From NCBI RefSeq assembly GCF_014199985.1, contig NZ_JACHOS010000017.1:62001-126000 (forward strand): a stretch of DNA of 64,000 nt. The letters are read 5' to 3'. The notes beneath the pieces are model-generated. The model did no database searches, was not told where the DNA came from, and saw nothing but the letters and a program-made list of their open reading frames with translations. Positions 8,854 through 18,345 of this stretch are shown piece by piece (position 1 is the stretch's first letter; each line of letters begins with the position of its first letter). The DNA comes from Methylorubrum rhodesianum. Its GTDB lineage: Bacteria > Pseudomonadota > Alphaproteobacteria > Rhizobiales > Beijerinckiaceae. The position numbers were made by a program, and so were the translations under genes.

Positions 8854-10917
8854 TCATCGACAGAAGCCGTGCTGGGCGAGGCAGGACAGCATCATTTCCT
8901 GCGGAGCCGGCAACTCGATCGTCTTGGACTCGATCCTGGCGAGAGCCCAATCGGACTTGCTGCCGCCCACGGGCTCCATCAGCCAGCGGATGGTGCCGGA
9001 CTCGGCGTGCCGGGGCTCCTCCGGCAGGCGGATCTCCATGTATTGCTTGGACCACCACAGCATCCCGGAAGTCGGGAAGGTCACGGACACCCTCTGCTGC
9101 GCACCGCCGCAGACCAGCTTGCGCACCGGAACACCGGTCTGCGCGCTCGCCGACGCGCGGATCGTGCCCGCCGAGAGGCCGTCGCCGGCGCCCGAGGCCG
9201 CGAGCACCTGCTTGCAGCGCGCCTCCTCGCGGCGGGCGGAGAAGGCTTGGTTGCCCTCCCGGCAGGCCTGCACGAGGGGCCGCAGCGCCTCGTCGGAGGT
9301 CGGCAGGTCGCGCCCGCATTGCAGGATCGGTGCGTCCGGCGTCTCCGCCAGAGCGTCGGCCGAGGCGAAGGCCCGCTCGACCTCGCCCTTGGCCGTGCGG
9401 GCGGCTTCTGCCCGGGCGGTGGCGACCTTGCCGTTGAACTCCGCCGAGAGCGCGGCCGGGGGATAGACCCCGCCGAAATCGCCCGTCTCCATCTGGAACC
9501 AGTGATGGGTGCGCAGGCCCTCGAAGGTTTTCGGGGCGGCCTCGATCCGCTCAAGCTGCGTCTGGAAGGATCGGCGGATCGCGCCCTCGACATAGGCGTC
9601 GGCCGCGTTCGTGCAGGTCTTGTAGAGCCGGGCCAGCGCATCGTTGCCCCATTGCCGGCCGACCCACGGCTCGCAGCGGGCGCGTGCCTGTCCGGGGGGA
9701 AGGCTCGTCGAACTCTCCCCGGCGAACGAGGCCCGGATCTCCCGGGCCGCAGCCTCCTCCATCGCGGCGCGGCGCGGCTCGAGCGAGGCGCCGATGAAGC
9801 GCTCGTAGGCGGCCCGGGTGACGTCGTTGCGCCTCAGTTCCTCCTGGCTCAGGCTCAGCCCGCTCGACTCGCGGAAGCTCGCCAGCGACAGGGGTAGAGC
9901 GAGCAGGCGGTCGCGCTGCTCCCGAAGCCAGGTCGCCATCTTCCGGCGCCGCTCGATCTCCGGATAGGATTGGGTCAAGAGCTGGACGACGGTGCGGCCG
10001 TCCCGGCAGGCCTGCGCCTTGCGGATCAGATCCTCGGCGAAGGCGCGGTCCCAGTACTCGGCGGGCAGGCCGACCGCGAGTTCGAGCCGGTCGGTGTCGA
10101 TGTAGCTGAAGCCGGCGAGCCGTTCGCACAGGCCGTCCGCGGGCAGGGCTTCCAAGGAGCGGTCGCCGGTGGCGAGTCGGTCCGCGACGGTGCGGAGGAA
10201 GCCGAGGGCGGCCTCGCGGGCGGCGCCGTCCCTGTCCAGCGAGGCATGGGGCGTCACCTCGACGCTGGTCGCCGCTCGCATCGCCGCCACGATCCGCTTG
10301 CGGTCGGTCGGCGTCTCGATCCGACCCTCCGCGAGCCGTTTTTGTTCCGCTTCGTAGAAGCGCTTCCAGAAGGCCGGGGCGGATTCGGCGTAGCGCTGAC
10401 GGTCGCTCTGCTGATCGAGTTCGGGCAATAGCGCGATCGGCGGCAGGCGCTGCTGCTCGGCGGCGACCTTCCGCGCCGTTTCGACCGTCGGATCGGCGGT
10501 GCCGAGGAGCGTGAACAACTCGTCCATGCGCGCCTTGGCGCTCGTCGTGCGTTCGAGCGTGAACGGCTCGCACTCGCTCTGGGGGCGACCCTGATAGGTC
10601 AGCCATCGGCCCTGAAGCCGCCCGCCGTCCGACGCGATCCGCGCCGCGACCCAGGGGCGGCCGCGCGGGTCCGACAGGATCACCTCGTCACCCGCCGACG
10701 AAGCGATCAGCTCCAGCGTCTCGAAGGATGTTCCGTCGATCCTTCGATAGAAGACCCTGAAGCGCGCCGCGCTCGGCTCAAAGGCCCAGTCGTCGAGCGA
10801 GCGGTTGCCGTTGCAGATGTGCGTGCCGCGATAGAAGGTCGCTTCGTCCGCTATCGCCGGCGCTGCGATGACGCTCGCAAACAGCAATGCGGCAAAGGCC
10901 CCTGTGTGAACTTGCAT
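8854..10917 (-). CDS. Large exported protein of unknown function, cysteine-rich
   Basis: A 687-residue protein that I do not recognise as a family. It has a clear Sec signal peptide (residues 1-23, hydrophobic core AALLFASVIAAPAIA, cleavage probably before DEATF), so it is probably periplasmic. The mature part has 12 cysteines, consistent with disulfides. A YRGTHICNGN...LDDWAFEP segment at the N-terminus and a -MLSCLAQHGFCR C-terminus stand out. The middle is helical and charged, with long Ala/Glu/Arg-rich stretches. It stands alone between convergent and co-directional neighbours with its own spacing. Function is unknown. Confidence 0.75.
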   Translation of the reverse strand: MQVHTGAFAALLFASVIAAPAIADEATFYRGTHICNGNRSLDDWAFEPSAARFRVFYRRIDGTSFETLELIASSAGDEVILSDPRGRPWVAARIASDGGRLQGRWLTYQGRPQSECEPFTLERTTSAKARMDELFTLLGTADPTVETARKVAAEQQRLPPIALLPELDQQSDRQRYAESAPAFWKRFYEAEQKRLAEGRIETPTDRKRIVAAMRAATSVEVTPHASLDRDGAAREAALGFLRTVADRLATGDRSLEALPADGLCERLAGFSYIDTDRLELAVGLPAEYWDRAFAEDLIRKAQACRDGRTVVQLLTQSYPEIERRRKMATWLREQRDRLLALPLSLASFRESSGLSLSQEELRRNDVTRAAYERFIGASLEPRRAAMEEAAAREIRASFAGESSTSLPPGQARARCEPWVGRQWGNDALARLYKTCTNAADAYVEGAIRRSFQTQLERIEAAPKTFEGLRTHHWFQMETGDFGGVYPPAALSAEFNGKVATARAEAARTAKGEVERAFASADALAETPDAPILQCGRDLPTSDEALRPLVQACREGNQAFSARREEARCKQVLAASGAGDGLSAGTIRASASAQTGVPVRKLVCGGAQQRVSVTFPTSGMLWWSKQYMEIRLPEEPRHAESGTIRWLMEPVGGSKSDWALARIESKTIELPAPQEMMLSCLAQHGFCR

Positions 10918-11104
10918 TGATGGCCCGGGAGATCTCGTCCGAATTCCGGCCGTCGGATATCGTCTCTGGCCGGATGATCTCTAGGCTAAACTGGTTTTGT
11001 GTCGCCTGTGCAAATGGTGCTGCGCCGGACGACAAACGTCGCGGCGCCTTTGAAACCACTTTTCACGCGTGCGCCGGAGCTGTCCGGCACCGTCGCGCAC
11101 CGGG

Positions 11105-12469
11105 TCAGGCGGCGGGAGCCGGTGACGGAACCGCGGGTTTCGCGACGAGCCGCACCGCGAGCACGGCCGCGCCCATGGTCGCGGCGAAGATCGAGAAGAT
11201 CAGCGGATTGTAGACCACGAGCGCCACGAGGCAGACCAGCGCCATGACCAGAGCGAAGGCCGGCGCGTAGGGATAGAGCGGCGCCCGGTAGGGACGGGCG
11301 AGATTGGGTTCGCGCCGCCGGAGCCGGAACAGGGCCGCCATGCTCATCACGTACATGGTGAGCGCGCCGAACACCGCCATCGTCACGATGCTGGCTGTGA
11401 GCGACTGGCCGGCGACGCTGATCAGGTTGTCGCTGTAGATCGCGGCGATGCCGACGATCCCGCCCGCCACCGTGGCGATATGGGGTGTCTGGAAGCGCGG
11501 ATGCACCCGCGCGAACACGCCCGGCAGGAAGCCGGCGCGGGCGAGCGCGAAGATCTGGCGGGCATAGCCCATGATGATGCCGTGGAAGGAGGCGACGAGG
11601 CCGAACAGGCCGAGCCAGACCAGCATGTGCAGCCAGCCGCTCGACTCGCCCACCACCCGCTTCATGGCCTGGGGCAGCGGATCGTTGAGATCGGACAGGC
11701 TCTTCCAGTCCCCGGCCGCACCGGCGAACAGCATCACTCCGAAGGCGAGCACGGTGAGCGTCAGAACGCCCGTGATGTAGGCGATCGGAATGGTGCGCTT
11801 GGGATCTTTGGCTTCTTCCGCAGCCATGGCGACGCCCTCGATGGCCAGGAAGAACCAGATCGCGAAAGGGATCGCCGCGAAGATCCCGCCGATGGCCGCC
11901 GGACCGAACGCGTCCTGTCCCGCCCAGCCACCGGCGGTGAAGCTCGCGAGGCTGAAGGCCGGGGCCACGACGCCCATGAAGACCAGCAGTTCGCCGACCG
12001 CGAGCACGGTGACGAAGAGCTCGAAGGTGGCGGCGATGCGCACCCCGACGATGTTGAGCGCCATGAACAGCAGGTAGGCGCCGAGCGCCGCGTGCTTCGG
12101 GTCGAGACCCGGGAACTGGACGTTGAGATAGGCGCCGATGGCAAGCGAGATCGCGGGCGGGGCGAACACGAACTCGATCAGCGTGGCGTAGCCGGCAACC
12201 GCCGCGCCGGTGGGACCGAAGGCGCGCAGGGAATAGGCGAACGGTCCCCCGGCCTGCGGGATCGCGGTGGTGAGTTCGGTGAAGCTGAAGATGAAGGCCA
12301 CGTACATCGCGGCCACGCACAGCGTCGTGACGAGGAAGCCGAGGGTGCCGGCCTGAGCCCAGCCGTAGCTCCATCCGAAATACTCGCCGGAGATCACCAG
12401 CCCGACGGCGATTCCCCAGAGATGGAAGGCGTTGAGGCTCTTGTCGAGCGTGGTCGCAGGCTTCGGCAT
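11105..12469 (-). CDS. APC-superfamily amino acid / ethanolamine-type permease
   Basis: A 454-residue permease with 12 predicted membrane helices. The N-terminal ISGEYFGWSYGWAQAGTLGF segment and the FTELTTAIPQAGGPFAYSLRA segment are typical of the APC subfamily that includes ethanolamine permeases. It should import a small amine or amino acid by proton or substrate antiport. The start at 12469 has GGAG seven bases upstream; a longer frame beginning at 12583 adds an unconserved leader. No ethanolamine ammonia-lyase genes are adjacent, so the substrate is tentative. Confidence 0.85.
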   Translation of the reverse strand: MPKPATTLDKSLNAFHLWGIAVGLVISGEYFGWSYGWAQAGTLGFLVTTLCVAAMYVAFIFSFTELTTAIPQAGGPFAYSLRAFGPTGAAVAGYATLIEFVFAPPAISLAIGAYLNVQFPGLDPKHAALGAYLLFMALNIVGVRIAATFELFVTVLAVGELLVFMGVVAPAFSLASFTAGGWAGQDAFGPAAIGGIFAAIPFAIWFFLAIEGVAMAAEEAKDPKRTIPIAYITGVLTLTVLAFGVMLFAGAAGDWKSLSDLNDPLPQAMKRVVGESSGWLHMLVWLGLFGLVASFHGIIMGYARQIFALARAGFLPGVFARVHPRFQTPHIATVAGGIVGIAAIYSDNLISVAGQSLTASIVTMAVFGALTMYVMSMAALFRLRRREPNLARPYRAPLYPYAPAFALVMALVCLVALVVYNPLIFSIFAATMGAAVLAVRLVAKPAVPSPAPAA

Positions 12470-12715
12470 CGTCGTCTCCGCATTCCGGACCCGAGCTGCC
12501 GCCCCCGATGCGGCATCCGCGCGGGAAAAGGGCAGGACAAGGGTCCGCGGGCCGATGCCAAGCAAGAGCGTTGCCGTTTCCATTCCGCCCCTCAGGGCCG
12601 AACGTCGTCGCCGATACCGAAGCGGCGGCCGGGGCAGCCCCTCAGGCGAGGTGTCTTTGCGGGCCGCAGACCAGGGAAGGAGCCGGACCCTGCCGTCGCG
12701 AGAAGGCGGATCCGC

Positions 12716-13876
12716 TCAGGCCGCGCTCGGGCCGGTCTCCAGCGGAGCCGCGTCGCGGGTGCGGATGTCCATGGCATTGCCGCGCCAGACGATGGCGGTG
12801 CGGGCCCAGGCGCTCGCCCAGATCGCCGGCAGAAGGGTGTCGCGGACGAGGAAGGCTGCGAGCATCCGCGGCGAGCGGTGCCAGCCGGCGCGGACGGCCA
12901 GCGCCATCTCCGCTCCGTACCACAGCGTCCCGGCGGCGATGAGCCAGAGCGCGGCCTCGGCGGTCCCCGCCGCAAGTCCCGTCAGCACCAGCGGCAGCAG
13001 GGCACCGATGCCGATCTCGGGCGCGAAGAACAGCGGGAAGGTCACCCGCCGCAGCCGCGCCCAGCGCACCTGCCGCGACCAGACCTCCGCCAGGTCACGG
13101 TGCCCGAGCGGCTGCCGGAAAGGGGCGGCGACGAGGTGGACCCGCTTGCCTGCGGCGCGCACAAGCTTCGTCGCGGCGGCATCCTCGGCGATCTCGGCGT
13201 TCAGCGCGCGGATGCCGCCCTGCGCTTCGAGGAACGGCTTGTTCCAGAGCATGCTCTTGCCCTGAGCGAAGCCGAGGCCGAGCGCCTCGCCGGCATATTG
13301 CCAGCGGGCCTGCAGGGTATTGAGGAAGGCGCACTCCACCTCGGCGAAGAAATTGGCCGGCCGCGAGCCGATCGGCGTCGAGCAGACGAGGCCGCTGTCG
13401 GCGCGCCACGCCGCCTGCATCTGCTGGATGTAGTCGGGCGGCATCAGCACGTTGGAATCGGCCAGGATCACCCAGTCGTGCCGGGCGGCGTCCCAGCCGC
13501 GCACGCAGTTGTTGAGCTTCGGGTTGCCGCCGATGCGTTCGTCGCCGAGGATCAGGCGTGAGGGAATCCGTGGATGGGCCGCCCGCATCCGCTCCAGAAG
13601 CGGCAGGATCGGGTCGCCCGCATCCGCCACGCAGAAGATCAACTCGTAGGCCGGATAGTCGAGCCGGAAGCTCGCCAGCAGGGTCTCCTCGCTGAACGCT
13701 TCCAGGCCGCGCAGGGGCCGCACCACCGAGACCGGGGCGCCCGGGGGGAAGGCCGACGGCTTTCCCTTGCGCCCGATGCGCAGGCCCGCCACCGCGAGGC
13801 TGGCGAGGTTGACCGCAACGAGGGCCGCGCAGAGCGCGAGGGCGGCGGAGGCGCCGCTCTCCGGCAGGGCGATCAT
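12716..13876 (-). CDS. Ceramide-glucosyltransferase-like family 2/21 glycosyltransferase (HpnI-like)
   Basis: A 386-residue membrane glycosyltransferase. An N-terminal helix (residues ~8-30) anchors a GT-A domain with VSVVRPLRGLE, the D-D motif in VILADSNVLM, NAEIAEDAAATKLV, and RQVRWARLRR, which is the (Q/R)XXRW motif diagnostic of ceramide glucosyltransferases (GT21). Two or three hydrophobic helices follow at the C-terminus. Alternatives are a sphingolipid glucosyltransferase or the hopanoid-associated HpnI, which belongs to the same group. No hopanoid genes adjoin it, so I leave the symbol open. It is divergent from the deacetylase gene. Confidence 0.82.
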   Translation of the reverse strand: MIALPESGASAALALCAALVAVNLASLAVAGLRIGRKGKPSAFPPGAPVSVVRPLRGLEAFSEETLLASFRLDYPAYELIFCVADAGDPILPLLERMRAAHPRIPSRLILGDERIGGNPKLNNCVRGWDAARHDWVILADSNVLMPPDYIQQMQAAWRADSGLVCSTPIGSRPANFFAEVECAFLNTLQARWQYAGEALGLGFAQGKSMLWNKPFLEAQGGIRALNAEIAEDAAATKLVRAAGKRVHLVAAPFRQPLGHRDLAEVWSRQVRWARLRRVTFPLFFAPEIGIGALLPLVLTGLAAGTAEAALWLIAAGTLWYGAEMALAVRAGWHRSPRMLAAFLVRDTLLPAIWASAWARTAIVWRGNAMDIRTRDAAPLETGPSAA

Positions 13877-14001
13877 GCGCGGCGTCTCCCGTCGATCGTG
13901 TGTCTGACGTGTCTGGGCGCGACGGCGCGTCCCATCACGCCCCTAGCAGCGCCGCCTTATCAGGCGTGTGACACTTCAAACGCCGTCCCGGGCCGTCCCC
14001 T

Positions 14002-14898
14002 TTGATCCCGATCGTGTTCCATCCGGCCTACGAGGCCGAGTTGCCGGCGGGCCACCGCTTCCCCATGCGCAAATACAGCCGGCTCGCCGAGATCCTGCGC
14101 GCGCGCGGCCTCGCGCCCGACGGGTTCGTCACGCCGGAACCCGCCGATGCCGCCCTGCTGTCGGGCGCGCACGATCCGGGCTACGTCGAGGCCGTGCTGA
14201 GCCTTCGGGTGCCGCGCGCGATCGAGCGGGCGATCGGCCTGCCGGTCACGGAGGCGGTCGCCGCCCGCTCCCGCGCCTCGGCCGGGGGGACGCTGCGCGC
14301 CGCGCGCCTCGCCCTGAGCCACGGCCTCGCCGGCAGCACGGCCGGCGGCAGCCACCACGCGCGGCGGGCCGGCGGAGCGGGCTTCTGCGTGTTCAACGAC
14401 GTGGCGATCGCCGCCCTCGCCCTGAGGCGCGAGGGGGCGATCACGAGGGCGCTCGTCATCGACCTCGACGTGCATCAGGGCGACGGCACCGCCGACTGCC
14501 TCGCCCGCGAGCCGGACCTGTTCACGCTCTCGATCCACTGCGAGCGCAACTATCCGCACGACAAGGTGCCGGGCGACCTCGATATCGGCCTGCCCGACGG
14601 GCTGGGGGATGTGGCGTATCTCGCGATGCTGGAGGCGCGCCTGCCCGGCCTCGTCCAGAACTTCGCCCCGGACCTGATCTTCTACAATGCCGGCGTCGAT
14701 CCGCACCGCGACGACCGGCTCGGCCGCCTCTGCCTGACCGATGACGGTCTTCGTGCCCGCGACCGGTACGTCGTCGGCCTCGCGCGGGCGCGGAACGTTC
14801 CGCTCTGCGCCGTGATCGGCGGCGGATACGGCGGCGACGTCGACGCCCTGGCTGCGCGCCACGCCCTCGTCTTCGAGGCGATGGCGGCGTCCGTCTGA
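14002..14898 (+). CDS. Histone deacetylase / acetoin-utilisation family amidohydrolase
   Basis: A 298-residue enzyme of the arginase-deacetylase fold. Zinc-site and catalytic motifs are intact: GGSHHA (residues ~114-119), DLDVHQGDGT (~154-163), NAGVDPHRDD (~231-240) and GGGYGGD near the C-terminus. Bacterial members deacetylate polyamines or small acylated substrates. The start is uncertain: TTG at 14002 or GTG at 14014 fit the family N-terminus (IVFHPAYE), and no ATG is close. It is divergent from the glycosyltransferase; no functional link is obvious. Confidence 0.9.
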   Translation: MIPIVFHPAYEAELPAGHRFPMRKYSRLAEILRARGLAPDGFVTPEPADAALLSGAHDPGYVEAVLSLRVPRAIERAIGLPVTEAVAARSRASAGGTLRAARLALSHGLAGSTAGGSHHARRAGGAGFCVFNDVAIAALALRREGAITRALVIDLDVHQGDGTADCLAREPDLFTLSIHCERNYPHDKVPGDLDIGLPDGLGDVAYLAMLEARLPGLVQNFAPDLIFYNAGVDPHRDDRLGRLCLTDDGLRARDRYVVGLARARNVPLCAVIGGGYGGDVDALAARHALVFEAMAASV

Positions 14899-14997
14899 GG
14901 AACGCGGCCGCTCTCGGCCGGTTTGTCCTGCCTCACGAGGCGATCGCACGGCGACGGACGGCCGATCGCCCGCGTTCCGTGGCGTGAGGTGCAGACG

Positions 14998-15426
14998 ATG
15001 AGCGACGTGTTCGACCTGAACCGTTTCGTGGAGGCCCAGGACGGCGTCCACGAGAACGCGCTTGCCGAATTGCGGAACGGGCGCAAGCGGACCCACTGGA
15101 TGTGGTTCGTCTTCCCCCAGATCGCCGGGCTCGGCGCCAGCGCCATGGCCCGGCGCTATGCGATCGGTTCGCTGGCCGAGGCGCGGGCCTATCTGGCCCA
15201 CCCCTTGCTTGGCGAAAGGCTGCTGGTCTGCACGCAGGCTGCGAACGCCTGGGAGGACCGCTCGGCCCACGCCCTGTTCGGTGCGCCCGACGACATCAAG
15301 TTCCGTTCCTCCATGACCCTGTTCGCGCGGGCCGACCCGGATGCGCCGGACTTCGCCCGCGCGCTCGCAACGTTCTTCGGCGGACAGGCCGACCCGCTGA
15401 CCCTGGAGAGGCTGTCGGAGCGCTGA
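14998..15426 (+). CDS. DUF1810 domain-containing protein
   Basis: A 142-residue cytoplasmic protein that is a complete DUF1810 domain. Its hallmarks are FVEAQD near the N-terminus, KRTHWMWFVFPQIAGLG at residues ~31-47, Y-IGSLAEARAYLAHP, and DDIKFRSSMTLFA. Structural work on the family shows an all-alpha fold; its biochemical role is not established, although sporadic association with ADP-ribosylation systems has been noted. The start at 14998 has GTGAGG eight to ten bases upstream. Confidence 0.88.
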   Translation: MSDVFDLNRFVEAQDGVHENALAELRNGRKRTHWMWFVFPQIAGLGASAMARRYAIGSLAEARAYLAHPLLGERLLVCTQAANAWEDRSAHALFGAPDDIKFRSSMTLFARADPDAPDFARALATFFGGQADPLTLERLSER

Positions 15427-15448
15427 TCGAGGCCCGGCGGCCGATCCG

Positions 15449-15464
15449 CCCCGCTCTCGCGGGG
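15449..15464 (+). terminator. GC-rich hairpin after the DUF1810 gene
   Basis: CCCCGC (15449-15454) pairs with GCGGGG (15459-15464) around a TCTC loop, 23 bases past the DUF1810 stop. No T-run follows directly, so it is a weak terminator candidate. Confidence 0.35.
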
Positions 15465-15558
15465 ACCGGGAAGCGGCAATTGGGATTTAATCCAATTTAT
15501 TACCCATGCGCATCAGTATAGAACCGATGCAAAATCCTTCTTCGCTAACGAAGATTTG

Positions 15559-15586
15559 TTGACGCTATGTTTCACATAATTATAGA
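15559..15586 (+). promoter_or_regulatory. Sigma-70-type promoter for the ATP-grasp gene
   Basis: TTGACG (15559-15564) and TATAGA (15581-15586) are separated by 16 bp within a stretch much richer in A and T than the flanks. The ATP-grasp start codon lies 83 bp further on, which suits a short leader. Confidence 0.5.
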
Positions 15587-15669
15587 TGGTTTGAAACCGA
15601 CGATCATAAAACACAATCATGAGTCCGTTCTCTGCCTGCACAGAGATTGGTCGGACATGAGGCTTTGCA

Positions 15670-16740
15670 ATGAAGCGCGCGCTTGTTCTGGCCAGTGGCC
15701 CGCGCATCCAGTATCGAGTTTTGCGATGCGCAAGCGAATGCTTTGATGAAGTCTATATCCTGGGTGAGGATGATGCGTATCTTTTGAAACGATCCCGGTT
15801 CTGCGAACGATTCATTGCGTTCGCTGGTGACTTCTCCAATCTGCAGCAGGCCGACTTGGCCGAAATACGCCGTCTCTGTGCCGTCCACGACATCGACATG
15901 GTGCTGCCGAGTTGCAGCCGCACGACGCGCCTCCTGACCATCCACGGTGCGCAGATCGGGGCGCCGTTCTATCCGGTGCCGGCGCAGGATACGTTCGACG
16001 CGCTCGACGACAAGTGGCGTTTCGCCGGCGTCTGCAAAGATCTCGATCTGCCTGTTCCGGTGACGCGTCGGTTCGAGACCATGGCGGATCTGCACCGCGA
16101 CCCTGAACTCGAACGCGTCGGCTTCCCCCTGATCCTGAAGCCGGCGGCGATGTCGGGCGGCTACGGCGTGCGGAGGATCGACTCGGCCGACGCACTGCCG
16201 GAACATCTCAACTACTCGCCCATCATCTGCCAGGAATACATTCCAGGCGAGGAGCTGAGCAGCTTCTACCTGTGCGATGCCGGGCGCATCGTGGCGTCGT
16301 TTTCCTACCGCCGGACCCTCACCAAACTGGAGGAGATCCGGGTTCCGCTCATCGACGAGCACGCCCGCAGACTGATCGAGCACTTCGGCTATCGCGGCGT
16401 GATCGGGTTCGACATCCGGCGGCAGCCGGACGGCCGGATCGCCTTCATCGAGTGCAACCCGCGCTTCTGGTACCACATGGAGGTGGCGATGCTGGCGGGC
16501 CTGAACTTCGTCACCCTCGGCTGCCGCCTGCGCGATGCGGAGGGAGGTCTGGCGGATCCCGAGACGCTCAAGATCCGCTCACCGCGCCGCCTGTGCGGAA
16601 ATCTGCTCACGCCCTGGCGGCTGAACCGGGCCGAGCGCGCCTATCTCCGCTACATCATCCGCGATCCGGCCATCTCCGGCTGGGCCGCACTCCAGAGCGC
16701 GATCGGCCGCTACCGCCTCGCCGGCGGGCAGTTGCTGTGA
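15670..16740 (+). CDS. ATP-grasp domain ligase-like protein
   Basis: A 356-residue ATP-grasp enzyme. The pre-ATP-grasp domain (residues 1-110) starts MKRALVLASGP. The ATP-binding part has FPLILKPAAMSGGYGVRR at ~152-169, CQEYIPGEELSSFYLC at ~187-202, and FIECNPRFWYHMEVAM at ~259-274 with the metal-binding E-NPR. Such enzymes form amide or peptide bonds from an acyl-phosphate. The substrate is unknown. It is preceded by an unusually AT-rich promoter region and followed 159 bp later by a FemAB-like acyltransferase gene on the same strand, so the two may serve one modification pathway. Confidence 0.85.
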   Translation: MKRALVLASGPRIQYRVLRCASECFDEVYILGEDDAYLLKRSRFCERFIAFAGDFSNLQQADLAEIRRLCAVHDIDMVLPSCSRTTRLLTIHGAQIGAPFYPVPAQDTFDALDDKWRFAGVCKDLDLPVPVTRRFETMADLHRDPELERVGFPLILKPAAMSGGYGVRRIDSADALPEHLNYSPIICQEYIPGEELSSFYLCDAGRIVASFSYRRTLTKLEEIRVPLIDEHARRLIEHFGYRGVIGFDIRRQPDGRIAFIECNPRFWYHMEVAMLAGLNFVTLGCRLRDAEGGLADPETLKIRSPRRLCGNLLTPWRLNRAERAYLRYIIRDPAISGWAALQSAIGRYRLAGGQLL

Positions 16741-16899
16741 CGGCGCCAGGCGGGTCACCCCCCGCCCCACCGCAACTTGTGGTCTGCTCTTCCGGATGTA
16801 CCCCGCAAGAACGCGTGCTTCGAGCGCGGCTTTGTCGTCGTTCTCGGACGGGACAGAGATGACGTCGCCGCGGCGGCGAGGCGAGGGAAGGGGCCGTCC

Positions 16900-18321
16900 A
16901 TGGATTCGAGCGGCGACTTCAAGCGGGGGCATTCGGCCGAGAGCGCCTCCGTCCCGGTCACGGACGATGCGACTTCACTTCGATCACCGGCCCTCGCCGA
17001 AATCACTGCCGAGGTCGCCGCAGCGCCGCGGTTCCGCTCGCTCGCCGCGGATTGGCGCCGCTTGGTTCAGCACTGCGCCGAGCCGAACGTGTTCATGGAT
17101 CCCGCCGTCGCCGGTGCGATGTTCACGGTGACCGAGACACCGTTGTTCGTTCTTCTCGCCTGGGCCCGTCACCCCGGGGGAGGGGCCGACCTGATCGGCG
17201 TGTGGCTCCTCGTGACCGCCCGTCCCTCGTCGGGCCTGCCGATCCGGACGCTGGAAGCCCCCTGCAACGCGCTGACGTTCCTCGGCTCGCCCGTGCTCGA
17301 TCGCGACCGCGCGGTCGAGGCCCTGTCGGCGATGCTGGAGGCCGTCGCGCGCCATCCCGCCCTGCCGACGCTGATCTGCGCCAACCAGATTCCGACCGAC
17401 GGGACGGTCTACCCCGCACTCGTCGCTGCGGTCGAACGACAGGGGGGGCGCCTCGTCGCCATCGAGCACCGGCAACGCGCCCAGCTCAACGCGCCGAGGC
17501 CGGGGCAGACCGCATCATCCCAGATCCTCTCATCGAAGCGGCGCGCCGAACTGCGGCGGCACCGCAAGCGGATCGCGGAGCGCGGCGACCTGCGTCACGT
17601 CAGCTATCGCAAGCCGGAGGAGATCAGCGCGGCGTTCCAGGAATTCCTCGACCTGGAGGCCGCCGGCTGGAAGGGCCGGGCGAGCCGGCGCGGGCGGGCG
17701 ATCCGCAACGCACCGCCGCTCCGAGCCTTCGCCGAGACGATGATCGTCGGGTTGGCGCGGGACGCCTGCGCCGGCATCGAGGCCCTGCGCCTGGACGGCC
17801 GGGCGATCGCGATGAACATCTGGCTGCGATCCGGCCGCACGGCCTTCGGCTGGAAGATGGCCTACGACGAGGGTTACGCGAAATGGGGGCCCGGCTCCCT
17901 GCTGATGGATGCGATGCCCGAGACGGTGTTCGCGAACGGGGACATCGATACCATCGATTCCTGCAACCGGGACACCTCGGCGGCGCTGGCGCAGATTTGG
18001 CCGGAGCGCCGCGAGATCGCGGATTTTCTGATCGACGTCTCCCCCGGCGGCTCCCTGCGCGGCCGGCTGACGGCGCTTGTCGAACGCGTCTTCCGGCACG
18101 GGCGCGGCGTGGCCCGGCGGACCTACAAGGCCCACGTCAAACCGGTCTACCTGCGCGTGCTGGCTCGGCTGACGAAGACCGGCGCCGCGGCTGCGCGACA
18201 GGAAGGGGGCGAGCAATCGCCCCCCGGCCCTGAGCCAACGTCCTCCGATCCGGTCGAAGGCCGCGCCGAGCGGGTCTCGCCCGTCGCTCGAGCGCCGCGC
18301 GGGCGAGCCGATGCGCCATGA
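16900..18321 (+). CDS. GNAT/FemAB-like acyltransferase (Acetyltransf_6 type)
   Basis: A 473-residue protein with the tandem-GNAT architecture of the CelD/BcsL and FemAB-like group: a first half with ADWRRLVQHCAEPNVFMDP (residues ~47-65) and a second half with FLDLEAAGWKGRASRRGRAI (~249-268) and AFGWKMAYDEGYAKWGPGSLL (~310-330). These enzymes transfer acyl or aminoacyl groups, often for exopolysaccharide or cell-envelope synthesis. The C-terminal ~70 residues are Pro/Ala/Arg-rich and probably disordered. The start at 16900 follows GAGGGAAGGGG; an upstream frame extension has no conserved content. Acceptor and donor are unknown. Confidence 0.82.
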   Translation: MDSSGDFKRGHSAESASVPVTDDATSLRSPALAEITAEVAAAPRFRSLAADWRRLVQHCAEPNVFMDPAVAGAMFTVTETPLFVLLAWARHPGGGADLIGVWLLVTARPSSGLPIRTLEAPCNALTFLGSPVLDRDRAVEALSAMLEAVARHPALPTLICANQIPTDGTVYPALVAAVERQGGRLVAIEHRQRAQLNAPRPGQTASSQILSSKRRAELRRHRKRIAERGDLRHVSYRKPEEISAAFQEFLDLEAAGWKGRASRRGRAIRNAPPLRAFAETMIVGLARDACAGIEALRLDGRAIAMNIWLRSGRTAFGWKMAYDEGYAKWGPGSLLMDAMPETVFANGDIDTIDSCNRDTSAALAQIWPERREIADFLIDVSPGGSLRGRLTALVERVFRHGRGVARRTYKAHVKPVYLRVLARLTKTGAAAARQEGGEQSPPGPEPTSSDPVEGRAERVSPVARAPRGRADAP

Positions 18322-18345
18322 GCTCCGATCGGTCGGAGTGCGGGA

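Noticed and set aside
12587..12650. Repeated GCCCCTCAGG upstream of the ethanolamine-type permease
   Set aside because: A ten-base repeat in very GC-rich DNA is likely by chance, and no pairing or operator geometry is apparent.
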